DNA of 31,597 nt from a virus, in the IMG/VR virus record IMGVR_UViG_3300032073_000138, positions 1 to 31,597 of that record. One strand, given 5' to 3'. Positions 24,933 to 31,597 of the stretch are shown one piece after another (position 1 is the stretch's first letter; each line of letters starts with the position of its first letter). The translations under genes were made by a program, and so were the position numbers. Below the pieces are notes generated by a model. The model saw only the letters and a list, made by a program, of their open reading frames with translations, was not told where the DNA came from and ran no database searches.

Positions 24933-26162
24933 TTATTTCCTTTTTTTGATTTTTAGTTTAGAACTGTCCACACCTGAAACCGCCTTAAGCTTCATTCCAT
25001 TAAGGTATATACCATCATCTGGAGCTTGAGTTGCACGGGCGTTGTTGCTTATATTCTTAGAATTACTAATCATACTTCGAGTACCATCAGCAATCCCTTG
25101 ATCATAAAAATGTTTAGCTATTTTATCAGCATTACCTGCTGCGTACATAGCTTTGTGATAACCAGCATAATCTGTTATTTCTCCTTTGTCGTTTAAGAAC
25201 GTCTTTATAACATTAGAGATATCAGCTTGCTTCTCTGCTATCTTTTGAGGATTATTAACTCCGTATCTAAACTTTTTATCGGCAAGGTTAAACTCAAAAC
25301 CTTTGAAACCCTCTCCGAAAAAATTATTAGTCGTTTGTTTAAAAACCTCGTGTTTTTGTTTAGCTGTTTCTTGTTCTTTGTTGTATCGGTTAAAAAACTC
25401 AGTTGCTTTTTGTTGCTCTTGTGTTACACCTGGTCTCAACTTGATTTCAGTATAGTAATCATCTTTAAGCTTGTTTAAAAACTTCTTTGCTTTTTGAACT
25501 TCTTCTTTTTTCGCTAATTTTTTTCTACGGACTACTTTTTCATCGTCATAATCTGCATCATAACCAAAATTTTCTTCCATTAAAAAATTAACATCATCTC
25601 CCTCTAAGTGGGATTTTGTTTGTGTGTAGAACTCCCTTAATAAGGTGTCATCATCTACGCTACTATAATCAGCATTTAATCTGATGTAGTCTTCTATATT
25701 ACCACCAGTTTGTTCCATGAAACTTACTAGTTTATCAACACCTTCTGGCAGTTTAACCTCAGGACTTGATTCAATCTTGTTTTCAATAGGTGGTATAATT
25801 TCTTTTGTTTCTTCTCCGGTTATTTCTTGGATTGGCGACCCACTCTCTTCTTGCTTTTCTTCTTTTTTCTCTTGGGTAATTTCTTGCAGTCCTGATTCGG
25901 ATACTCCGCTTTCCACCTTTTGTACATTTCCGGCTTGTTTATTCTCATCCACGTGCACTGGTTTTGACTCTGAAACGGCATCTCCTTCTTTTTTAAATTC
26001 TAATTTTGCAACGTCAGGTTTTTCTGCGTCTTTTTTAATAACCATTTTCGGAGGATCTTTTTTAGTATTACCTAGATTTTTAGGTTTTTTCTTTACTTTA
26101 AAATCTCCTTGCTCTAACACACCATCTTTTCCGGTGGTTATTTCTTCTTGTGTTTCTGACAT
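24933..26162 (-). CDS. Capsid scaffolding protein (probable), 409 aa
   Basis: The first ~165 residues are disordered and highly charged, rich in Lys/Glu/Pro/Ser (KVKKKPKNLGNTKKDPPKMV, EITQEKKEEKQEES). A conserved-looking acidic core follows (LVSFMEQTGGNIEDYIRLNA; DDTLLREFYTQTKSHL; EENFGYDADYDDEKVVRRKK). The rest is helical, with KKEEVQKAKKFLNKLKDDYY and FNRYNKEQETAKQKHEVFKQ, and the basic tail ends KLKIKKRK. Acidic disorder, helices and a basic C-terminus directly before the capsid gene are the classic signature of tailed-phage scaffolds, which bind capsid subunits through the basic tail and leave or are degraded before DNA packaging. It starts 21 nt after the portal gene. No protease motif is seen here. 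Confidence 0.85.
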   Translation of the reverse strand: MSETQEEITTGKDGVLEQGDFKVKKKPKNLGNTKKDPPKMVIKKDAEKPDVAKLEFKKEGDAVSESKPVHVDENKQAGNVQKVESGVSESGLQEITQEKKEEKQEESGSPIQEITGEETKEIIPPIENKIESSPEVKLPEGVDKLVSFMEQTGGNIEDYIRLNADYSSVDDDTLLREFYTQTKSHLEGDDVNFLMEENFGYDADYDDEKVVRRKKLAKKEEVQKAKKFLNKLKDDYYTEIKLRPGVTQEQQKATEFFNRYNKEQETAKQKHEVFKQTTNNFFGEGFKGFEFNLADKKFRYGVNNPQKIAEKQADISNVIKTFLNDKGEITDYAGYHKAMYAAGNADKIAKHFYDQGIADGTRSMISNSKNISNNARATQAPDDGIYLNGMKLKAVSGVDSSKLKIKKRK

Positions 26163-26183
26163 AATATGATATTATAAAATTTG

Positions 26184-28583
26184 TTAAACAGGATTCATAG
26201 GGTTTAAGTTTGTATTTGCACTTAAATCACCTTGAGACTCAAAATTTCTCGGTAATAATCCTTTTTCTCTTTGCTCTATCATCCAGCTCTGTTGACTAGC
26301 TTCTTGAGCACTTCTTTTGTCTTTTCTATCTTCGATAGATTTTTCTCTATCTAAGTCTTTTTGTATATCTGCTTTAGTTAACTCCATATCGTATTCAAAC
26401 TTCTTTTGAGCCATTTGCATTTTTAGTTTATATTCTTCTTGAATTTTTTGAATATCAAACTGAACTTTACCTTGTTCTATTTGCAATGTGGTTTGAGCAA
26501 TAGCTTGTTGCTTTTGAACTTCAGCAGCGGCGGTTTTTTCAGCTGTTTCAGCTTGGGCCTGTGCTTGCATTTGGATCATTTTCTCTTGCTGTTTGTTATC
26601 TGCTTCTCTCTTTTTCTTTTGTTTAATTTTAAGAAGCTGATTTGCTAGTTTTAAGTTTTTGATCTCTCGTATATCTATAGCATCTTCTAGTCCTATAGTT
26701 TGAGTTTTTAAAGCGATTTGAATATCTTGCTCGAGTAAAGCTTTTTCTTCTTCGTCAGGTTCTAGTTCTAAGAATATACCAAAATCATACAAATGAATAT
26801 CTTTTATTTCTTCTAAAGTGGCTACATTATATAAACTTATGCTGTTAATTAAAGCTTCTCTAGTTAAAGCATATTCTAAACTATCACCAACTCTTAGTGC
26901 TACGTTTTCACAAGCTCTTAGCGTTAAATACAAACTCGCATCTAACAAGTTTCTTGTTGCTACATTAGACTGAGCTACAGCTAATTTTTGCAATCCTAAT
27001 AACGCATCTTTATCCGGCTGGCTGCCATCCCTCGCCTCGTTCAATCCGGTGACATCTCTGATCATTTGAAGGTAATACTGATATGTTTGTATCAGTGACT
27101 GTATTTTAGCTTGTCCAGCTGAAGATTGTAACTCTTGAATAGGCACTTTACCTGGGTTCATATCTCCATCCTGTGTCATAGATCTACCTACAATACTACC
27201 AGTTTGAAAATACATATTCAATGCTTCCTTAGGATTATAGTGTGTACCATTACCTAAGTCTACTTCAGCTAACCCGTCTACATCTAAATATATCCCATCA
27301 GGGACCATGCGAGATAAAACTTGTTGTAGCTTTAGAGATGTTATTTGAATCATATCTGCAAAAGGCATCATTCTTTCAACTAAAGAATTAATTCTTCCTT
27401 TATACATACTAGGTGCACACAAAACGTAATTCATTTTAACTTTTGTTAAATCTGACTTTGGGCGTGTCATGTTACGTGCCATTTCCCACTTTAACATTAT
27501 AGGATGTCCTAATATTTTAGCTCCACTATATAGTACCTCTATTGATCTGCTTACTCTTTCGAAGTTGTCGTTTTCGGGTGGATTAAAAGTATCAGGTTTT
27601 TCCAAAGCTTTTTCTAAACCAGTTTCTGTCTGCTTAATCTTAAAAACTTGATCCATGTAGGTTTTATATTCAAAATATAAAACTTGAACCGTATCATTGT
27701 CGTATCTTCCTGTCCAATTTCTACTATAATTTTGATTACCTGGAAATTTTTGAATAGTCTCTAACTCTTCATTAGTTAAGTTAGGGAATTCTTTTTTCAG
27801 TTCTGGAAGACTTACGCTTTTCACTTCTCCTACATAATAAATATCTTCAAAATTAGGATCAGTAGTATATGACCATACTAAATTAGCAGGATCACAATAA
27901 TCTACTACAACGCCATTAGAAGCGTTCCAATTTGTTTTAACTGACCCTATTCCTAGCTCGACAATATCTTTATTAAATCTTCCTTTTACAAGTTCAAACT
28001 TGTTTCTATCTAAAACGTTATTTATTAATTCTTCTTCCGCTATTTCAATAGATTGCTTGTAGTCTAGCTGCAAGTGAATTTCTAATTCTTGTTCAGTTTG
28101 AGGAGCTTCTTCTTGATTAACTTCTGAGATGTCAACTCCTAGCTGTTCTTGAAGAGTATTAACATACTCTCTAATCTTAATGTTTTTATGTAATTTTCTT
28201 GCGTAATCCGTTCTCGTTTTTTGAGAAGCTGGATCTTGTGCGTAGGCTTTAATGTCATAAATCTTTTCATTCATTCCATTAACAACTATATCTACAAATT
28301 TAGGTATAATCGGAACTGGTTGCCAGTCTAGATTTAAATAAGATAAATCTCCATTTATAGCTAATTCATCTTTATATTTTTGAATATTCTGTTCTCCTCT
28401 AGCGTATAATCGTCTATTGTGAAAAATGTTATAGTTGTTAGAATATCTCATACCACCCATGCCGGTACTCCACCATTCTCCTTCTATAGCTCTAGCAACT
28501 AACAATCCATACTCCAAGGATTCTTTCTCTTCCTGCGGTACCACCTGATCAGGAAATGAACTTCTCGTATTAGTATAAATCAT
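26184..28583 (-). CDS. Portal protein, 799 aa
   Basis: The dodecameric portal occupies one capsid vertex and admits and releases DNA. The N-terminal region (residues ~54-110: FHNRRLYARGEQNIQKYKDE, LNLDWQPVPIIPKFVDIVVN) is the signature I recall for crAss-like and marine podovirus portals. Further segments include KTNWNASNGVVVDYCDPANL and IQSLIQTYQYYLQMIRDVTG, followed by LNEARDGSQPDKDALLGLQK, the usual portal clip/crown helices. Residues ~650-770 form a very long Gln/Lys/Glu/Ala coiled coil (MIQMQAQAQAETAEKTAAAE, KIQEEYKLKMQMAQKKFEYD), which would build an elongated barrel projecting into the head, as in P22. The start overlaps the terminase stop by 4 nt (ATGA), indicating coupled translation and matched stoichiometry. 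Confidence 0.93.
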   Translation of the reverse strand: MIYTNTRSSFPDQVVPQEEKESLEYGLLVARAIEGEWWSTGMGGMRYSNNYNIFHNRRLYARGEQNIQKYKDELAINGDLSYLNLDWQPVPIIPKFVDIVVNGMNEKIYDIKAYAQDPASQKTRTDYARKLHKNIKIREYVNTLQEQLGVDISEVNQEEAPQTEQELEIHLQLDYKQSIEIAEEELINNVLDRNKFELVKGRFNKDIVELGIGSVKTNWNASNGVVVDYCDPANLVWSYTTDPNFEDIYYVGEVKSVSLPELKKEFPNLTNEELETIQKFPGNQNYSRNWTGRYDNDTVQVLYFEYKTYMDQVFKIKQTETGLEKALEKPDTFNPPENDNFERVSRSIEVLYSGAKILGHPIMLKWEMARNMTRPKSDLTKVKMNYVLCAPSMYKGRINSLVERMMPFADMIQITSLKLQQVLSRMVPDGIYLDVDGLAEVDLGNGTHYNPKEALNMYFQTGSIVGRSMTQDGDMNPGKVPIQELQSSAGQAKIQSLIQTYQYYLQMIRDVTGLNEARDGSQPDKDALLGLQKLAVAQSNVATRNLLDASLYLTLRACENVALRVGDSLEYALTREALINSISLYNVATLEEIKDIHLYDFGIFLELEPDEEEKALLEQDIQIALKTQTIGLEDAIDIREIKNLKLANQLLKIKQKKKREADNKQQEKMIQMQAQAQAETAEKTAAAEVQKQQAIAQTTLQIEQGKVQFDIQKIQEEYKLKMQMAQKKFEYDMELTKADIQKDLDREKSIEDRKDKRSAQEASQQSWMIEQREKGLLPRNFESQGDLSANTNLNPMNPV

Positions 28584-30808
28584 TTGAAATTTATTTTTGA
28601 CATATTACCATCGTTATTATATTTTACTAGTCCTAGCTGCATTTTTTTCATTGTTCTTGGTGCAGTAGGTTTATATCTATTTTTGTGACAAGCCATTAAG
28701 GCTAATCCAGAACTTATAGAGGCATCGTGTTTAGTTCTATTGTTTATATCAAATCTCGCCCAATCTTCTAATGTTCGTTGGAAATGCATGTCTCCGTAGC
28801 CCATATCTGTTTGACCAATAAAAGTATCAATATAAGTTTCAATAGCAGCTGCGTGAGATTGTTTCATATCTTCACTAGAGTTAGGTACTCCTCCTACTTC
28901 TTTTTCTGTTACAGACAGTTTGTTCCAAACTCTGTCAGGTCTGTTCATACTGAACTGTCTATATCCTCTTCTTTTTAAGTAGTATAACAATCTAGGTTTA
29001 TTGTTTTCTGCTAATATCTGCATACCATAAAAATGCAAAGCCATTAATACATCTTCAAAAAATATTTCAGCAGTAGGAGGTCTTTCTATATATTCTAAAA
29101 AAAACTTGTTAGGAGGAACGTCTGCCATACAAAATTTAGTCAACCCATGTAGTGATCCTTTCGACCCTTTACCATCTACTGTTCCAGATATATCATAACT
29201 ATCACATCCAAAAGCTCCAATCCACTCATTACCAGGATATTTAATCCCATTTTTTATAATCACTTGATTTTGCAATTCTTTAGGTGGAACCCATGAAACA
29301 AAAAATCTACCTTGATTGTTAGGAAAAAACATTACTCTAGTATCTTTAACACCGTGCTCCCATTGGAAGTTGCCTCTTGTTATTTCCGCTTTGTTATTTA
29401 ATTCTTCGTTGTAATCTATTTGTTCGTATATCTTAACTAAATTAAATAAAGAAGCTTTAGTCTCATCTCTAAACGCATGCTTTTCAGTTCTGGGGAATTG
29501 TCTGTAAAATTCGTTTAACGCATCTTGGTCATCTTTTAAACCGTGAGCTTCGTTGTCCCAATGCTCAATAACTCCAATTCTGATAAGTGATCTATCAATA
29601 CCTCGTACGGGGTTTTTTGGAGTGTCGAACACAGGAACTCCATGCATATCAATGTATCCTTCGTAGGACCATTCCATAGGAATGAATAGACTATAGAGGC
29701 CTGAAGCTGTTTGTCCATTTCTATTTCTTTTTGAGACATCTGAATTATAATATAGTTTTTTAAAGTTATCTCCACCCTTATCTAAAGCGTTGGATGTTGA
29801 ACCCATCATGCATTTACCTACAATTCTTGATCCTAATCTTAAGGTGGTTTTTGTAACTCTCCAGTTGTTTAATATGTTATCTGGTCTTTCCCATTTACCA
29901 CTTTCATCATGAGCTAGTAGTTTTAGCTTTTCACCATCATAACTATTATCGCCAGTGTTTTTCCAATCTATAGTGGTATCTAATCCTTCTAATTCTCTAA
30001 GCTCTTCATTGACCTCCAATTTTCTACGTGTAAGTTTAGATGCCGGAACCCTGTATGCCAATTCGGTTTTAGGGCGATCCATACCATCTTGGATTGGTTT
30101 GAAGAAAAACGGATAGTTAACCGAGATTGGTACAACTTTATCTGTGAACATTTTTTTAGCATCTGCACCAGTCTTAGATAAAATCCCGTATCTACTGTCG
30201 GATGATATGGTTGCTTGATTAACCAGTTCAGCGGACGACATAAAGGAAAATCCAGATCGTCTATTTTTAAGGTAGCACATCCCATAACACCTAGTGTCGG
30301 CTTTACAAGCCTCCCAGAAGATAAAGAATAGTCTATTTGATTCTCTGTAATCTGGTGCTCCCACATCAATCTTTGACCACTGCAAGTACATGTAATGAGT
30401 ACCAGTGATATAAGTAGGTTTGCCATTGTTATAAAACCAAAATCCTTCATCTCTTCTTTTAAATTCTTCATCTATATAATCCCACCATTCTTCCCTAAAA
30501 TCTTGAGGATACTTTTCCCAATCAAACCTACTTTTGATTTTACTTAAAACTTTAGGATATTCAGCTTGTTCCCAGTACTGTTCTTTTTTATCTTCATCTC
30601 GTTTAAAAGGATCATTAACTGCTGGTAAAGCTATACGTAAATTTTGAAGTTCAATTATTTGTCCAATTTTACCTGTTTTACTTATACAAACAAAATCGTA
30701 TTCTGGATCATAACCATATTCCCATTTCTTAAATCTATTTTTCTTTTTAAGAATTTTTGGGTTAACTACGTCTTTAATCTCTTTCCAAAGTGCTTGCTTA
30801 TAACTCAT
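28580..30808 (-). CDS. Terminase large subunit (TerL), 742 aa
   Basis: This is the DNA-packaging motor ATPase and headful nuclease. The ATPase part has a deviant Walker A (KNRRSGFSF, residues 181-189) in which a lysine precedes the loop, a Walker B KLKLLAHDE (D301, E302 catalytic), and a coupling motif GSTSN (336-340). The RuvC-fold nuclease part shows the first acidic strand AFGCDSYDISG (D536) and a terminal acidic residue in TKHDASISSGLALMA (D695). Segments such as FWFYNNGKPTYITGTHYMYL and DTRCYGMCYLKNRR are ones I recall from crAss-like and marine TerL proteins. Its length fits that group. The ATG overlaps the upstream 92-aa gene by 4 nt and the stop overlaps the portal start by 4 nt, so the three form one translational unit. 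No intein or intron interrupts it. Confidence 0.96.
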   Translation of the reverse strand: MSYKQALWKEIKDVVNPKILKKKNRFKKWEYGYDPEYDFVCISKTGKIGQIIELQNLRIALPAVNDPFKRDEDKKEQYWEQAEYPKVLSKIKSRFDWEKYPQDFREEWWDYIDEEFKRRDEGFWFYNNGKPTYITGTHYMYLQWSKIDVGAPDYRESNRLFFIFWEACKADTRCYGMCYLKNRRSGFSFMSSAELVNQATISSDSRYGILSKTGADAKKMFTDKVVPISVNYPFFFKPIQDGMDRPKTELAYRVPASKLTRRKLEVNEELRELEGLDTTIDWKNTGDNSYDGEKLKLLAHDESGKWERPDNILNNWRVTKTTLRLGSRIVGKCMMGSTSNALDKGGDNFKKLYYNSDVSKRNRNGQTASGLYSLFIPMEWSYEGYIDMHGVPVFDTPKNPVRGIDRSLIRIGVIEHWDNEAHGLKDDQDALNEFYRQFPRTEKHAFRDETKASLFNLVKIYEQIDYNEELNNKAEITRGNFQWEHGVKDTRVMFFPNNQGRFFVSWVPPKELQNQVIIKNGIKYPGNEWIGAFGCDSYDISGTVDGKGSKGSLHGLTKFCMADVPPNKFFLEYIERPPTAEIFFEDVLMALHFYGMQILAENNKPRLLYYLKRRGYRQFSMNRPDRVWNKLSVTEKEVGGVPNSSEDMKQSHAAAIETYIDTFIGQTDMGYGDMHFQRTLEDWARFDINNRTKHDASISSGLALMACHKNRYKPTAPRTMKKMQLGLVKYNNDGNMSKINFK

Positions 30809-31083
30809 GATGATCTACTTTCTGCAAACCCCTTGAATGGTCGTTGAGTTTTTATCTCTTCTTTAGGTTTACCACTTAGTAAGGTTTCTTCTTCTTCTAT
30901 TCTTTGCAGAATCTCAAAAGCATCAAAAATCGCTAACTTCTTGGTGGCAGCTGCGTTCTTGAGTCGGTCCGCAGTTACATCCTCCCCTGTATCTACAATC
31001 GGTTCCTTCGCTACTTTTATCAACTCGTTGACCGCCATTGCCCCAGCTTGGATTATACTCTTCTTCGTCTCCTTTATATTCAT
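30805..31083 (-). CDS. Small helical protein upstream of TerL, candidate terminase small subunit, 92 aa
   Basis: This small protein is almost entirely helical (SIIQAGAMAVNELIKVAKEP, VTADRLKNAAATKKLAIFDA, FEILQRIEEEETLL) and ends with a basic, flexible tail (QRPFKGFAESRSS). Small terminase subunits are usually helical oligomers that recognise viral DNA and are encoded directly before TerL, as here, with an ATGA overlap. No DNA-binding helix-turn-helix can be identified with confidence, so the role is inferred mainly from position. The ATG at 31083 follows an A/T-rich leader (CCTTAAAAC) and lies inside the preceding gene, which it overlaps for 161 nt in another frame. Confidence 0.75.
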   Translation of the reverse strand: MNIKETKKSIIQAGAMAVNELIKVAKEPIVDTGEDVTADRLKNAAATKKLAIFDAFEILQRIEEEETLLSGKPKEEIKTQRPFKGFAESRSS

Positions 31084-31597
31084 GTTTTAAGGTAATGTTA
31101 CTTGATTTCATACAATAAAATAATTCACTATCTAAAATGAATTCCCAAGCAGCTTGAGGTGGAAAACTAACTAAATCTCCTACTGCTATATTTAATTCTA
31201 ATAATTTTTTATTAACCACTTTAACTACACCTGTTTGTGGTTCAGCTTGCCTATTGACATAGTTAGATAAAGATTTAATAGGTTTAACTAAACACCTATC
31301 ATATACACTTTTCCATTGTCCATTTCTTTTATAAAAATAAACTTGATCTAAAGAACAAAAATACATATCTTCTTTAAAGTAAGATCTACTATTTTGCTCT
31401 TTGCCTTTCATGTTATAAAATCTTCTAAACACATTTTGATGAACAGCTATAATATCACCCACTTTGATTTCGGTAGTAAACGCTTTAGGAAGAGCTATTA
31501 CTCTCGCTGTTTTGTTCACAGCTTTATACTCCTCTATTTTAGTATTAACTATTAGTTCTCTACTTCCTAATTTCTTTGTGTTGTTATATCTTTCTCC
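30923..31597 (-). CDS. GroES-like phage protein, 5'-truncated by the window, 224 aa visible
   Basis: The frame is open to the right edge. The first in-frame start codon inside the window is a GTG at 31519, but the 26 codons upstream of it (for example LGSRELIVNTKIEEYKA) look like real protein, so the true start is probably beyond 31597. The visible part holds two similar beta-rich halves: ARVIALPKAFTTEIKVGDII with VYFYKRNGQWKSVYDRCLVK, and GVVKVVNKKLLELNIAVGDL with AAWEFILDSELFYCMKSSNI. The 'GD.I' turn and '..F.ID.E.LY.M...' ending resemble small GroES-like barrel proteins I recall from marine phages, which may assist capsid folding. The C-terminal ~53 residues, including a CRYRGGCNCG cysteine cluster, are encoded in the region shared out of frame with the 92-aa gene. 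The GroES-like call is tentative. Confidence 0.6.
   Translation of the reverse strand, partial: GERYNNTKKLGSRELIVNTKIEEYKAVNKTARVIALPKAFTTEIKVGDIIAVHQNVFRRFYNMKGKEQNSRSYFKEDMYFCSLDQVYFYKRNGQWKSVYDRCLVKPIKSLSNYVNRQAEPQTGVVKVVNKKLLELNIAVGDLVSFPPQAAWEFILDSELFYCMKSSNITLKHEYKGDEEEYNPSWGNGGQRVDKSSEGTDCRYRGGCNCGPTQERSCHQEVSDF

Noticed and set aside
25717-26169. Plus-strand open frame of 150 codons.
   Set aside because: It is the mirror of the acidic, disordered N-terminus of the scaffold gene. Its Ser/Phe/Pro-rich composition is what antisense of Glu/Lys/Ser codons gives.
29989-30471. Minus-strand 160-codon frame inside the terminase gene, and a 79-codon frame at 29536-29775.
   Set aside because: Both lie wholly within TerL in another frame, and TerL has all its motifs in the main frame. 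They are shadows.
31517-31519. GTG at 31519 as the start of the GroES-like gene.
   Set aside because: The frame stays open upstream to the window edge with protein-like sequence (RELIVNTKIEEYKA). A truncated gene with its start outside the window is more likely.

Overview
The window looks like the late (virion assembly) half of a genome from a short-tailed, tailed double-stranded DNA phage that infects a marine member of the Bacteroidetes. All 17 supported genes lie on the minus strand and are almost back to back, so transcription runs from the right edge (31597) to the left edge (1). The DNA is AT-rich and uses the standard genetic code: most genes stop at TAA, and the two TAG and two TGA stops fall at clear gene ends. 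Starts are preceded by A/T-rich leaders such as TTAAAAC or TAAAATT rather than Shine-Dalgarno motifs, as is usual in Bacteroidetes and their phages. Sequence features I recognise from memory in the terminase, portal, capsid, ring and nozzle proteins point to the crAss-like (Crassvirales-related) podovirus group and marine relatives. That placement is inference, since no search was run.

Layout in transcription order. (1) Right edge: a 5'-truncated GroES-like protein and a 92-aa protein (candidate small terminase) that overlap by 161 nt out of frame, then the large terminase and portal, each joined to its predecessor by a 4-nt ATGA overlap. (2) Head module: scaffold, major capsid protein, a 158-aa cysteine-containing protein, terminator, a 149-aa protein, a 256-aa protein, terminator. 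(3) Neck and tail: two ring/adaptor proteins (269 and 438 aa), then a tail nozzle that appears to be divided between two genes (1776 and 705 aa). (4) A GNAT-like acetyltransferase with a TTG start. (5) A trio that resembles the T7 gp14/gp15/gp16 ejection proteins by order and size gradient: 204 aa with a hydrophobic N-terminus, 563 aa, and a giant protein of more than 3064 aa that runs off the left edge.

The giant protein fills the first 9.2 kb as one uninterrupted minus-strand reading frame. Within it I read a zincin-type metallopeptidase motif (HELLH, residues 1230-1234, with a possible third ligand at E1292/E1293). About 1,280 residues later there is a HAD-superfamily phosphohydrolase domain with all four motifs (DFDDT at 2509-2513, T2587, K2614, DD at 2643-2644). 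A virion protein carrying both a protease and a phosphatase matches the 'polyvalent protein' concept: enzymes packaged in the capsid and delivered into the host with the DNA. This is the most interesting system in the window.

No tRNA, rRNA, CRISPR array, insertion sequence, integrase or attachment site was seen, and no non-coding stretch exceeds about 75 bases.
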